A DNA stretch of 64,000 bases from Imbricaverruca yamaguchii (GCA_034440575.1 JAOTOL010001340.1:213501-277500), one strand, 5' to 3'; numbered from the stretch's first letter, positions 23,155 through 34,603 are shown. Numbers and translations are program-made. Notes: generated from the sequence alone by a model not told the origin.

Positions 23155-23375
23155 CAGAAGGTGCTGCCAGATGCTGTCAGGTAGTGCCAGTTGCTGCCAT
23201 ATGCTGTCAGATAGTGTCAGGTGGTGCCAGGTTCTGTCAGGTGGTGCTAGGTGGTGCCAGGTTATGCCAGGTGGTGCCAGATGCTGCCAGATGCTGTAAG
23301 GTCGTGCCAGGTGATGTCAGATGTCAGACAATATCAGGTGGCATCAGGTGCTGTCAGGTGCTCCCATGTGTCGTT
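23155..23375 (+). repeat. Degenerate short tandem repeat (GCCAGRTGSTGTCAG type)
   Basis: About 220 bp are built of diverged 10-bp-like words such as GGTGGTGCCA, GATGCTGTCA and GGTGCTGTCA. The open frame across it is a by-product. Confidence 0.8.
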
Positions 23376-23379
23376 CAGG

Positions 23380-24182
23380 CCTGCACGTGAGGGCAGCATG
23401 AGCGCTGTTTGGCAATAGGATATACAAAGTGGTTTTCCCTTTTCCAGAAAAAAAACTTTCAAGTCTAAAAATTAACTAATATAGTTTCACGCATGTTCTG
23501 CTGATGGCGCTCTCATGGATGTCACTCTATGACCCGAATTGGGGGAATAATTACCTATTTGGTGGCCAAAGCTGCCTGAAAACCATTTGTACCTAGTTTA
23601 CGCCCATAGGCCCAATGCTGTAGCTTCATTCTGATTGGGTGAATAAATGATTTTGAGGGTCGATGTTCCCCCTAGCATATGCAGTGATGTCCCTGGCCCA
23701 CCTACAGGACAAATGTGTGTGAAAGCGACTAGCAAATATGCCTTTTCTTTCCTTTCTATAAAATATTTCTCTGAATTATTGCTGGGGTGGCAGTGCTATA
23801 ACTGAACTACAGAGGCGATATCCTGTCCAGCGCTGTTCATGTCAAAATATTTGACCGAAGGTATTGCAGAAAATTATATGTTGATACCACTAATTGTGCA
23901 CGTTGCAAAGGACAAAAAGTGCACTTTGTCTTCAACTTAAAGTGTACCAGCAGTTGGTTTTATTTTCCATTGCACTTAGTCTTATCAGCGCTACAACTTG
24001 CGCACTTCGCCAACTGATGCAACCTCTGCCAGCTGTCTACCTGTGATTACTCTGAATGCTCTGATTCCCCGTGGTGACCTGCTGCTGCGCTTCTCCATCT
24101 TATAAGATTCCTAAGGGCAACACTGATTCAAGTATTTTGTACCTTAGCAACTGGAAGCTCTTCATCTGGCCGCAACTTCTAT
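23380..24182. other. Unassigned spacer before LTR element A
   Basis: No gene recognised. Ends at the 5-bp target duplication GGTAC (24183-24187) of the LTR element. Confidence 0.4.
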
Positions 24183-24187
24183 GGTAC

Positions 24188-24390
24188 TGTAGTGAGATTG
24201 CATGTGAGGTGGCACTGGTGCTAGCACCAAGATGTATGTGAGGTGGCACTGGCACTAGGCAGATGGGTCATCCAGTGCGGCGACCTCGTGATCGAGACGG
24301 GCCGGCTGGACACGTGGCGTGGTGGGGCGTATGCGGAATTGGCCAATCAGCGGTCGGGGGTGTCTAGCGCGGGAGCGGTGTCGAGTTGAG
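24188..24390 (+). repeat. 5' LTR of copy A, 3'-truncated
   Basis: Matches the 3' LTR from TGTAGTGAGATTGCATGTGA to GTGTCGAGTTGAG, including CCAATCAGCG (CCAAT-like). It contains a small internal duplication of ATGTGAGGTGGCACTGG. The last ~96 bp of the LTR and the expected primer-binding site are missing: sequence passes directly into a short leader and the gag ATG at 24417. Confidence 0.85.
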
Positions 24391-24416
24391 CTATTTCGGC
24401 CATTTTTTGTGTTGCG

Positions 24417-25147
24417 ATGTCGGGGCCCGGGAGTGAGGGCTCTGTTACGGCAGTGCGAGTGGCGGACGAGTCGCCGGCCGGTCAGAAGTTTGATCCGCGC
24501 CTGATCGACACCTTCGACGGAACCGGCGACGTCGTGGGCGCACGCAAGCGCTCCTGCTGTGTGAGTACCGGGGTGTGTCGCCTGCGGATGTGCTGCCGAT
24601 GCGCCTGAAAGACGGCGCGTTCGCCATCTGGCAGCAGCTACCCCCGGAGAACCGCCGGTCGCTCGACCGGGTCCGGGACGCGCTGTTCGTGGCGTTTGGG
24701 ATGGACGCCTGCGATGTGGCGTTCGGGATGGACGCCAACGAAAGCGTCGATGTGTTCCTGACAAGCCTGCAGAAGTACGCCGCTCTGTTCGGTGACGTGT
24801 CGGACCGGCAGATGGCGGCCGCGCTCGTGAACGGGTTACCCGCGGCCGTTAGCGCTGTCGTGCTAGCGGCAGCCCGACCAGGAGAAGCGGATCTGCTCAG
24901 CACGCTGTCACGCGCACGCACGGCGTTGAAGGCGGAGAGGCGTCGCGCGGCTGAGGAGGCTGTGATCGTCGCTGCTACCGCTGCGTCGGCCGCGGTCGGT
25001 GCTGCCGCTGCACGACGTCTGACCCCGGCCCTGCGGCGGCGCCGTTGGACTTGCGGAGTCGTCGGTCATTTTGCGGTCGCCTGCCCGCGACGAGTGGGAA
25101 ACTCCGCCGGGGGCGCGTCAGCGCAAGCGCCGTCTCCGGAGGTGTGA
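24417..25147 (+). pseudogene. gag-like gene of LTR copy A
   Basis: Begins with ATG at 24417 (MSGPGSEGS...). The first ~45 codons are in one frame; a frameshift near 24535 moves the reading to the frame that runs to 25147. The second part has a helical capsid-like region (LPMRLKDGAFAIWQQL, VFLTSLQKYAALFGD) like the retrotransposon gag family. Near the end CGVVGHFAVACP resembles a CCHC zinc knuckle whose first part is disturbed. Gag would package element RNA. FGMDACDVAFGMDA is a short internal duplication. Not functional as it stands. Confidence 0.75.
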
Positions 25148-25593
25148 GCGCGCTCCCAGTGATGGGAATGTCTGTGGATGGCGTGGCACGTCGGGCACTG
25201 ATAGACACGGGATGTACCGATGTGCTCATCTACGTCGGGTGCTGCTCGACGTGGGAGCCGCGGTCGGTGCTGCTACGCGCCGTTAATGAGGGGACGCTGA
25301 GGTGCGTCGGCGTCACGCGTGTGATGGTGGCCTACCAGGGAAAGCGGGTTACGTTCACGGCCCTGGTGGTGCCGGACAGACCTCTGGGTGTGGACATGAT
25401 TATGGGCATGACCGGGGTGACGGCGCTGGGAGGCGTCGTAGTGCGGGCCGCGTCAGACGTGGGGGCCTGCACGGCGGCGGCGGCGGCACGGAGCGTGCAG
25501 GTGGATGCCGCGATGGTCGGGGCGGTGGCACAGGATGTGCAGGTGGATGCCGCGGACATCGTGGCGCGCTTTGATGCGCGGGCTGCGGCCTGA
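25045..25593 (+). pseudogene. Retropepsin-like protease region of LTR copy A
   Basis: Overlaps the end of gag in another frame. ALIDTGCTDVLIY holds the Asp-Thr-Gly active-site motif (25204-25212), and PLGVDMIMGMTG is the hydrophobic segment usual near the end of retropepsin domains. It would cleave the element polyprotein. The frame closes with a stop near 25593 and the RT continues in a different frame, so at least one frameshift separates them. A low-complexity Ala/Val/Asp stretch follows the domain. Confidence 0.8.
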
Positions 25594-26785
25594 ACGGTGG
25601 CCTGGAAGTGGGCGACGGGCGTCGGACCGGCACGCCTGCGGAACCGGGAACCGGACCGCGCAGTACACGGTGCCGGCGGCAGCGCGCGCGGCGCACGATG
25701 CCGAGCACGACTTATGGGTTGCTGAGGGCTGGCTGCGGCCATCCAACGAGGGGACGGATGGGCCAGCGCGCGGCCTGATACCGTTGATGGCGGTCCAACA
25801 GCCGAACAAGGGCAAGGTGCGCCCCGTTCTGGACTACCGCGAGTTGAACGGTCACGTCCTTGCGCACACCGCCGACGCGGACGTCTGTGTCGACCAGCTG
25901 CGATGCTGGCGACGACACGGCGCCCGTGCCGCGGTCGTTGATCTGCGCAGGGCGTACCTGCAGCTCCGGCTGGACAGACGGCTGTGGCCGTATCAGACGG
26001 TCGAGGTTCGCGGACAGCCGCACTGTCTAACACGGATCGGCTTCGGGCTCAACATCGCCACTCTCGTGATGAAGGCCGTCGTGAAAGCTGTGCTGCTCCG
26101 CGACCCTGACGTGTCCCGCGGCGATCTGCTGGTGGATGAGAGCGTCGTCAGTGCAGACTACGTAGTGGCGCATTTCGCGAGGTGCGGCCTGGCGTGCAAG
26201 CCACCGGAGCGTGCGGTTGCTGGGACGCGCCTTCTCGGGCTCCGCGTGAGCCCGAATCATGAGGGCGCATTCCACTGGCGGCGCAACAATCCGGTGGAGA
26301 CCCCGCCGGCGGTGCTCACTCGTCGGGCAATGTTCGCCTGGTGCGGCCGATTGGTGTCGCATGTGCCCGTGGCCGGCTGGCTCAGGCCGGCGGCCGCGTG
26401 GTTCAAGCGACGCGCCAACGCCTTGTCGACCGGGTGGGACAACACGATTGGTGACGAGGCGTTGCGCGGCCAGGTCGACCAGGTGGCGGCTCGACTGAGC
26501 GAGGCTGACCCGGCCCACGGCCCCTGGTGTATGGACGGAGACAAGTTGGTCGTCTGGACGGACGCCAGCTCGCTCGCGGCGGGTGTAGTGGTGGCCAACG
26601 CGGATGGCGGCGTCGTGGAAGACGCGAGTTGGCTGAGACCGGAGTCGCAGGCCGCTATCCACATTAATATGGCGGAGCTCGACGCGGCGCTTAGCGGTAT
26701 CAATCTTACTGTGGCATGGGGGTCAGTACCGTCGATCTCCGCCCTGACTCCGCCACCGTGCACAAATGGATTGATGACGCGTTGA
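25505..26785 (+). pseudogene. Reverse transcriptase and RNase H (first part), LTR copy A, catalytic motif lost
   Basis: RT landmarks are KVRPVLDYRELNGHV (~25815-25860), VVDLRRAYLQL with the first catalytic Asp, WPYQTVEVRGQ, and LTRIGFGLN. At about 26119-26125, where copy B encodes LPYVDDLL, copy A reads straight from the preceding Gly into DLL. An in-frame 18-bp deletion has removed most of the YVDD box. RNase H begins with VVWTDASS (~26550) and includes INMAELDAAL. The frame then breaks at a G-run near 26715, at the same place as in copy B. RT would copy element RNA into cDNA; this copy cannot. Confidence 0.85.
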
Positions 26786-27183
26786 GTGGCCGCTCGCGCT
26801 TGCGCACTAAGGCACACGGGGAGATGTTAATTCGCAGACGGATCGACGTCATCCGGCAGCTGGTAGCGGAGTTCCATCTGTCCATGACGTTCTGTCTTGT
26901 GCGGTCCGCCGACAACCCGGCGGACCTCACCGGTGTGCCGAAAGAGTGGCTGCGCGACTCGGCCTCGACCGACGACGATGGCGACAACGCGCCTGAAGTG
27001 GTGACCGCCATTGACCCACGACCCGACTCGAAGCCCGAGTGGATCAAGGCGGTTCACGATGGCTGCGGACATCAAGGGGTGCGGACATCAAGGGATGCGG
27101 ACATCAAGGGATGCGGACATCAAGGGATGCGGACATCAAGGGGTGCGGCGTATCCCGTTGCACGCGCGGCTGCTGTGCCGTGA
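26716..27183 (+). pseudogene. RNase H second part and integrase zinc-finger region, LTR copy A
   Basis: Continues RNase H with STVDLRPDSATVHKWI (third acidic position) and VRSADNPADLTG, then PEWIKAVHDGCGHQ, the start of an integrase HHCC-type domain. There a 16-bp unit (GCGGACATCAAGGGRT) is repeated five times at 27065-27144 where copy B has one equivalent, wrecking the finger and shifting the frame. Confidence 0.8.
27065..27144 (+). repeat. 16-bp tandem repeat, 5 copies, inside the integrase region
   Basis: Five head-to-tail units GCGGACATCAAGGG(G/A)T. Copy B of the element has a single GGACATCAATGGTTGCGG at the homologous position, so this is an expansion specific to copy A. Confidence 0.95.
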
Positions 27184-27284
27184 ACCGCGGGTATCGCGGC
27201 CAGCGGTACGAGCGGTGGTTCGGCCCTGCAACGTGTACCAATCGATTGACCCGGCGCCGGTCCGATAGGACCATGGGCACCTGA

Positions 27285-28178
27285 GCGTGCCGGACTGTTG
27301 GCGGCGCCTGGCCATCGACGTGGTACACTACCGGGACGTGGCGTACCTGTCGGTGATCGACTGTGGACCGTCACGTTTCGGGCTGTGGCGCAAGTTGCGT
27401 AATGTGACAGGGGGCGAGATTGCATATGATGTTTTTGGGGGGCGGCGCGCCCGATGAAATATTCTTGGATAATGCTACCGCGTTTCATAGCCGGTGCATG
27501 GCAGCACTCGCGGCGCAGTGGGACTTGCAGCTGCGATTCCGGGCGGTGTATGGGGCGGGCGGGAACGGCATCGTCGAGCGCCACCACCGGACGATGAAGG
27601 TGATGGCAGCTCGACAAGCCTGCTCTATCGCGGAGGCGGTGCGTCGTTACAGCACGACATCATTGGACGGCGCGAACGCCGCCACCGCCCTCGCCGCTCG
27701 CCTATACGCATATGCGGGTCGTGAGCTGCCGATTAACACCACCGTCCGGCCCGACGCGATGCGTACCGAGCTGGTCGACACTCCGCTCCAGCGTGGAGAT
27801 CTAGTGTGGCTGCGACGGCGCGGCGCGCCCACGCGTTGCACGGAGCGGTCGCGCGAGGGCATCGTGACGCGGCTGCTGCCGGCCACCCTGATCGAGGTGG
27901 ATGGTCGCCCCTGGCACGTCCGCTGTGTGTGTCGGCAGGTGGACGACGGTGTTCGCGCCGCGGCGGAGGACGCCGGGGACGACGACGACGATGACGGCAA
28001 CAGTGACGACTACGGCGCCACGGAGTGGGACAGTCCCCCTGCCCCGTCCGCCGCCGCCCCGGCCGACTGTCCGCGCAGTGATGTGGCCCAGCGGCCCACA
28101 GGGGGTGGCGACGCATGGCCCGTCGGGCGACGTCCCGCCTCCGCGAGCGGAGCGACCGGCCCCGGTGCACCTGCCTGA
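27285..28178 (+). pseudogene. Integrase core and C-terminus, LTR copy A
   Basis: Encodes an rve-type DDE integrase that would join element cDNA to host DNA. The first segment is WRRLAIDVVHYRD and YLSVIDCGPSRF (27299-27375). After a frame break near 27420 it continues with EIFLDNATAFHS (Asp at 27468-27470) and NGIVERHHRTMK (Glu at 27576-27578). The C-terminal part has GDLVWLRRRGAP and VDGRPWHVRCVCRQVD, a small beta-rich end domain. A low-complexity acidic tail and a Pro/Ala-rich end follow. The first segment and the main frame are not joined, so the gene is inactive. Confidence 0.8.
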
Positions 28179-28384
28179 CGCCCCGACGAACCGGTCGACG
28201 ACTCGCTGGACGACCTGGACCTGACGGTGACTGATCCGCGCGACGCGACGTATGCGCCGGACGAAACGCTGGACATATATTTGTACGGGTGGCGGGCTGC
28301 GCCCCACCGGAGCGCACGACTGCGTGGTACGGATGGCGTGTCGAGTGATGTGGGCGAATGATGTTTGAGATCATGGGGGGGGGA

Positions 28385-28664
28385 TGTAGTGAGATTGCAT
28401 GTGAGGTGGCACTGGTACTAGCTCCAGGATGCCGGCAGATGAGTCATCCAGTGCGCGGCGACCTCGTGACCGATACGGTCCGGCCGGATACGTGGCGTGG
28501 TGGGGCGTGTGCGGAATGGGCCAATCAGCGATCGGGGGTGTCTAGCGTGGGAGCGGTGTCGAGTTGAGGTGGGAGGGTGTGAGCTGGGCCGGCCCAGTCT
28601 GGTTACCGCGAAGCGCTGAGGAATACAGGGTCCTGGCGTAAAAGTTTTATCGTCGTGAACTATA
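28385..28664 (+). repeat. 3' LTR of copy A (280 bp)
   Basis: Runs from TGTAGTGAG to GAACTATA and is followed by GGTAC. TGTAGT and ACTATA form short, near-perfect terminal inverted repeats. It matches the copy B LTR at 45710-45990 over its full length. Confidence 0.9.
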
Positions 28665-28669
28665 GGTAC

Positions 28670-30099
28670 ATCAGCAACTCTGTTCCTTTTTACTTTGCAC
28701 ATAGAACGCTTATTGATCGTATATACATTTTGGCACACGGTCTTTATCAACAAGATGTTGAATGGTGCTACTTGTTACGATGTTCTTTGGTTCTGGGTGT
28801 GCATATGATTCGCGTGCTGAGGTACCACGACACAAACGATGCAGCTCTGGGCGGGTGACTATCGGAGACTGAGGGTGACCGGGCCGTGGGCCGGTCATGC
28901 CGGCCGGTCAGACGAGCGTAGCCGCCGGGCTTTAGAGATGTCAGATTGAGCACCGGAACACCACGAATCTAGTACAGAGTATCTGGTGATGTCAAAGTGA
29001 AAACCGAAAGTCCAACACAGAACACCTCCCCCAAGGCAACATTCCACCTCATTCCAAGACAGATGAACATTGGCGAGCAATGGAGATGTGTCTGACAAAT
29101 TGACTTAGTCGCGCGTCGCACGTCTGACGAAGAACCTTGATAAAATAATGAAACCAAAATAAAAGCTATCTTGAGTGCCAGAAATTAAATCCGACGAAAC
29201 AAAATGTATCGACAACTAGTCGGCATCGACGGAAACCACTGTGAGCGAGGCAATGAAGTCATGTCTTACAGAAAACAATCAGTTCACACTGAATAATTTC
29301 ACGCTAACGTACTTGTTAACAATATCGCGCTGCGACACAGTAGCGATGAACATCGCGGACAAGTAATTAACTGAGTCACAAGAAAATATTCAAAGAATGC
29401 GTATCATCAGGCATGAAAATCGGGCAGATCCCATCCCCCGCAAAACAAAAATGTGTTCTTCCGTGGAGAATATGTAGAGAAGTTTTGCTCCCCCAGAGCT
29501 TTATCAAACATTTTCCAAAATTGTTTCGGGTAAACTTCCAATTGGCTTAGTGATAGTTTATGGACCTCGACGTTTGGGATATTTAGAACCCCGGGTATAA
29601 TTTCAATAACTCTTGAGTCCCCCATCTCAGAGCTCTGATTGAAACACGGCTCATGACAGGCACCACAAAATCCAGCATTCATATATACAAATTTTATCAA
29701 CAATTAAACAGCGATAAATATTCAAGTTTCCAATAGTGCAACGTACTTGTCAAAATTAGTACATCAGCCTTCATTAGCGCAGATAGCTTCATTTGCCACA
29801 GACAGGTTCAATTGCTTCATACATACTTGACCAGGCAATGCATCTCAGCCTGATACATCATCTCGGTATCTAGTTAACGTCTGTCACCTCATGACACATC
29901 ATCTCCATCTCCAATATCAAATTCATGTTCCGATATTTCAAGAGGTTTACATACACTCTCTGACTTTCACATCACATATACATTCACATACACTCTCTGA
30001 CTTTCATACTGACCGGTCTCCACACATACTTACGCTAATCTCACAAGAATACAACTTGACAATCACACAGCGATTTTCGTCAGAGTCCCAGACATGGCT
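28670..30099. other. Unassigned intergenic sequence
   Basis: No gene recognised. Moderately GC-rich at 28850-28940, then AT-rich. A tandem-like CATACACTCTCTGACTTTCA occurs twice near 29950-30010. Confidence 0.35.
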
Positions 30100-30600
30100 C
30101 AAATGGTGAACCCGGATGGCTGGCCACCGGCCAACCGACCTGCGGAAACCTGTTCGGGCGCAAGCCCCGACGTCAAATCTTCGAGTCCGAAGAGGAATGA
30201 AAGCGCCCCATCTCGCTCGACGCCTATATAACCTCAGGGCCTTTGGCCTTATGCCAGGACCATCTCATCATCACGCGTCTCTGCACGGTCGAGAACAATG
30301 CCTGGTGCACTGGACTGCACCTCGGGTCGCACTGTCTATCCGAGACATTTCGTGAGCTCAGAGTTATCTCTGAGCCTCGGCCGCTCCGTGGGAATCGTGC
30401 TCACTCCGCGCGTCTCGGCACCATTGCTCCACGGTGCCACTTCCGTCTGACACCAGATGCATCTGCCTCTGTCTGACCTCAGAACCAGCTCTGGTCGGCC
30501 GACTCTACTGCTAGCGACAGCACACAACAATGTCCAATAGACTGCTGCCATCAGTTGCACCGTACTGCACACAGGCAACCGGCAGATTCTGGGTGCTACA
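30100..30600 (+). other. GC-rich block with TATA box, possibly a solo LTR or promoter
   Basis: A GC-rich island in AT-rich surroundings with CCTATATAACC near 30221-30231, followed by Cys/Arg-coding but motif-free sequence. The size and TATA position would fit a solo LTR, but I find no convincing TG...CA ends with target duplication. Confidence 0.2.
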
Positions 30601-32285
30601 ACCCAACTACATTTGACATATACACATGAGCATTCATCCAGAAGTCATCCAATATTCCACATCCTAATTTCATTCAATCATAGACATACATTCAAGGCTC
30701 ACCTGTAATCATGCATATATACTAGGCACACGTGATATCATACACTCACACTTCATATATCGTGTCCCAAATATTAACTTCTGACAGTCACAGGGCATGG
30801 CATCTGCCATGCCTCTCATTCCACACACACTCATATTGCACTCGGGACACACCTGCTATTACAGGTTCACACTTCACACTACAGAACACCTAGCATTCAC
30901 TTCTGACATTACAGAGACACCTGCACTCGAGACACCACATTACAATCATACTACTGCAAACTCACTGTCATTCCATTCAGTCATACTCACGCACCTGTTC
31001 TGTTAGACAACTGACATCCATCTACCCACACACCTGTCGCATATTGTGACGTACACGCACACACGTATTTGCCCATATGCTTTCCAGAACAGGCTGTCAC
31101 ATGTTGTACACCCGTGACGGTCGCATCGAACCGTCAGACACTGACATGACATCTGACATCCGCCAGACAGCGGCGACCGACGGCGGTGGTGTTCTAACGT
31201 GGTCACGTCGTCAGACACTAACGTGTCAACATTAGTCAGTCAGCGGCGGCCGATGGCGGCGCTGGTCTAGCTATGCACCTTGCCCGGAGGGGAGGCGATA
31301 ATAATTGGTCTGGCCTCGGCGGCCTGACTGGAGCACTGCCGAGTAAGCAGCGAAACTAGTCGGCTCCAGGATTATTCCCGGTGGCGGTACTTACCGTTAC
31401 ATGAGCGGGGAGGGTCGGGTTAAATTTATGTGTCCTCGGTGTCCCCCACAGGAAGCTTTGGAGCATGTCGCAATCAAATGTTCCAATACCGTGATTTACA
31501 GGTATACACAATTTATATTATTAAATTAAGGTGATGCTCCCACCCATTGGTTTAATCAATTCATTAATTAATTACACGATAGCACTACACAACACTATTT
31601 TTCAATTGAGCAAGACAACCAGTACACACCGCTTCTCTGCATTTTTTTGTTTGCGGATGAGGTATACAATTCAGCCAATACCATACAGCTTCAGCTGTTA
31701 CCATTGTACATACATACAGATATCCTTCAAATATGTATTCGCTTTCATCAAAAATGAGAACAGTCGTGGCGGCGCACCGTATTCTATCCCAAATATTTCG
31801 TCACATACAGTCAAGAGTCATCACCTTGCCAGCCCAGGCTATGGCACAGAAAATGCATGGAACACTGTATTAGCGAGTTTGGATTTAGCAACGATATGCA
31901 AAGCACGAGACGTAAATTTAGGGCTGCGTACCTACAACGTTTCGAATGGCTGCATGATGTCTTTATGTGGACACCTGATACCACATTAACTAAGTGGCTA
32001 TCAACAATGGTGCATAAATAGTCACATACAAATATTACACTGGACAAGGCGTGATCCCGCCGCACTGAACGACGCCTGTCGTTATTTCACATGTCACCGT
32101 CTGAGCGGTACATTATACATACCATCTCGGTTATGAGCCGAATGAGGAGTCCCACCGAATCGACAGCACGTCTGCGTCACATGTAACACGCTAATTGGCA
32201 TCAGCGCAGGAGCAATGCTACACAGTTACGGCTCCTTCGTCCACACACGCTGGCCTGGCCGGCACCGGGCATCGTCCACCACTGG
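30600..32285. other. CA-rich and mixed intergenic sequence
   Basis: 30600-31020 is a loose CACA/ATTCAC-rich low-complexity stretch. 31040-31400 is GC-richer and holds TCAGACACTRAC duplications. 31400-32285 has no recognised gene. Confidence 0.35.
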
Positions 32286-32287
32286 AC

Positions 32288-33195
32288 ACAGCTGACATCA
32301 GTGCCGTGTCGGGGAGAGAAAGAGCTGACACCAGTCACGTGGAGGGGAGAGGGAGCTGACACCAGTCACATGGCGGAGAGGGGGAGCTGACATCAGTCAC
32401 GTGGAGGAGATAGGGAGCTGACACCAGTCACGTGGCGGGGAGAGGGAGCTGACACCAGTCACGTGGCGGGGAGAGGGAGCTGACACCAGTCACGTGGAGG
32501 GGAGAGGGAGCTGACATCAGTGCCGTGTCGGGGAGAGAAAGAGCTGACATCAGTGCCATGTTGGGGAAAGAAAGAGCTGACACCAGTCACGTGGAGGGGA
32601 GAGGGAGCTGACACCAGTCACATGGCGGGGAGGGGGAGCTGACATCAGTCACGTGGAGGGGAGAGGGAGCTGACACCAGTCACATGGCGGGGAGGGGGAG
32701 CTGACATCAGTCACGTGGAGGAGAGAGGGAGCTGACACCAGTCACGTGGCGGGGAGAGGGAGCTGACACCAGTCACATGACGGGGAGAGGGAGCTGACAT
32801 CAGTGCCGTGTCGGGGAGAGAAAGAGCTGACATCAGTGCCGTGTTGGGGAAAGAAAGAGCTGACACCAGTCACGTGGAGGGGAGAGGGAGCTGACACCAG
32901 TCACATGGCGGGGAGAGGGAGCTGACACCAGTCACGTGGCGGGGAGAGGGAGCTGACACCAGTCACGTGGCGGGGAGGGGAGCTGACACCAGTCATGTGG
33001 AGGAGAGAGGGAGCTGACATCAGTGCCGTGTCGGGAAGAGAAAGAGCTGACACCAGTCACGTGGAGGGGAGAGGGAGCTGACATCAGTCACGTGGCGGGG
33101 AGGGGGAGCTGACACCAGTCACGTGGCAGGGAGAGAATGAGCTGACACCAGTCACGTGGAGGGGAGAGGGAGCTGACATCAGACACGTGACAAGG
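32288..33195 (+). repeat. Minisatellite, ~31-bp unit, about 28-29 copies, with CACGTG in most units
   Basis: Units read GAGCTGACACCAGTCACGTG then GCGGGGAGAGG. A second unit type has GACATCAGTGCCGTGTCGG and GGAGAGAAA. The two types occur in recurring blocks (for example near 32520-32600 and 32795-32880), so there is a higher-order pattern. No coding function. Confidence 0.95.
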
Positions 33196-33199
33196 AGAG

Positions 33200-34505
33200 G
33201 AAGAGTGAGAGGGGGTAGAGTGATGCAAAGATGTATTCCTATTCTAATGACCATTTTTATTATGCGTGATGCACTCTGGTGAGTAGCTTGATCGTAACAA
33301 AAAAACTTCTATCATGTTAGGGTACGTGGAATATCTACAGTGTTCATTTTGGCCCTTCCAGTATTTAGTTGACGTCATTGGAAAAACGGCAATTAACATG
33401 GGATCTCTATGGGCCAGCCCTCCAAAATGGTTTCCCTTCAACTTAGGAATGTGGTGAGCCTCCTTCTCAAATAATTTCCTTGAAGCTGCACCACTAATCC
33501 CGATTGCAAATCGACCACCATGTTGGTGGAACTTGAAGTTATTACATCATGCTGAAGAAAACAAATTCTTTGGTGATCTACATAAAATAGCACCCACAAT
33601 TATAACTATTCGAAGCTCCTTTTGGGAGCTTCGTAAGCACTCAATCTACACCGAGGCATTCCACAGGTCAATGTATCAAATGTATTAAGTTGAATAGTTT
33701 AATATTTGGAAGTTATTTCGCCCTCAATATGCTAGGGTTTTCAAGATAAGCATTCAAATTCCAGAAGTCACCTGATTGTAGACATTTACGAAGCATTGTC
33801 AGACGGTGCCTGTTCTTACCACAAAGACTTGTGAATCAACAACAAATATAAATCCAGCGCCAATCATTCATTTATCAAGCCTGCGTGTGCTTACAACAAA
33901 GTGAAGGTTTGCTACACAAACAGGCTACCTCACCGTTCCCATGCCACTGAGTTGAAGGTCCGTACACCGACTAGATGGGAACAGAGATCAGTTTATCCAT
34001 TATCCAGTGCTGATCACCTGCAAAGAAGTTAAAATTATCCCGAGAGGGGCTAATCATTTCATCTGGCAGCAAATATACCACTTGAATGGAAACCGCCAAT
34101 CAACTTCTTCGAGTTTTCGGGAACGCCGATTTCCAATTTTGGCGTAAGCGCAGTTGCATAGGTTTCTTTGATTCGTTCGAGGATTCGTCAATTGCTATAA
34201 TAATTGATCAGCAAAGCCAGTCATACAATCAATAAACATCTCTTTTGTGCCTCCCATTTTTGGAATTGTAGTGGGCATACATCGCGCCCACAGTACGCAT
34301 GCACGCAAAGGTAGTAATGGATCATATTGACTTGTTCAACTGCAGGGTATATTTTACTTCAAAAAGCAACCATTTAACATCTGGTTAATCCTGTTTATAC
34401 GGGTCTGGTTAATCTTGTTTATACGGGAGCTTTCTGCCCATGGTCAGTTGGGACCTCTATCAAGCTGGTAATTCTAACACGATGGCGTAAATTCTGTGAA
34501 CATGA
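33200..34505. other. AT-rich intergenic sequence
   Basis: No gene recognised. Contains a small GGTTAATC(C/T)TGTTTATACGGG duplication near 34380-34430. Confidence 0.35.
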
Positions 34506-34538
34506 GTGAAGTGTGGTAATGTAATTGAAGCGTTTGCG

Positions 34539-34603
34539 TTCATGAGTGAAGTGAGCGTAAAGGCAACACTATCAACATCATGGCTCTATTCGGCTCCATT
34601 TTG
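34539..34603 (+). repeat. Inverted repeat arm, left (partner 35681-35745)
   Basis: Contains ATGAGTGAAGTGAGCGTAAA and ATCATGGCTCTATTCG and matches the reverse complement of 35681-35745 with only scattered differences. On their respective strands both arms encode MSEVSVK followed by TLS.SWLYS. This may be a fragment of an unidentified element or of a duplicated exon. Confidence 0.65.

Larger units (their letters stand above)
24188..28664 (+). mobile_element. LTR retrotransposon copy A (decayed)
   Basis: A GC-rich (by eye well above the flanks) element of about 4.5 kb bounded by GGTAC direct repeats (24183-24187 and 28665-28669). It has related LTRs that begin TGTAGTGAG; the 3' LTR ends GAACTATA. 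Internal order is gag, aspartic protease, reverse transcriptase, RNase H, integrase, then a polypurine tract of nine G plus A (28375-28384) touching the 3' LTR. The gene order fits Ty3/Gypsy-like or BEL-like elements; I lean to Gypsy-like but cannot settle it without a tree. No envelope-like gene is seen. Damage includes loss of the end of the 5' LTR and the primer-binding site, several frameshifts, loss of the RT catalytic motif and a 16-bp tandem expansion. Copy B lies at 45710-48480 on the other strand. Confidence 0.9.

Noticed and set aside
25332..26033. Long minus-strand frames opposite the LTR element pol gene
   Set aside because: Antisense shadows of the GC-rich pol coding sequence.
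30100..30600. Solo LTR with TATA box
   Set aside because: Suggestive composition, but I could not find matching ends with a target duplication; kept only as a low-confidence block.
31260..31410. Possible U1-type snRNA because of TACTTACCG
   Set aside because: The rest of the sequence does not match any snRNA secondary-structure or Sm-site pattern I know.
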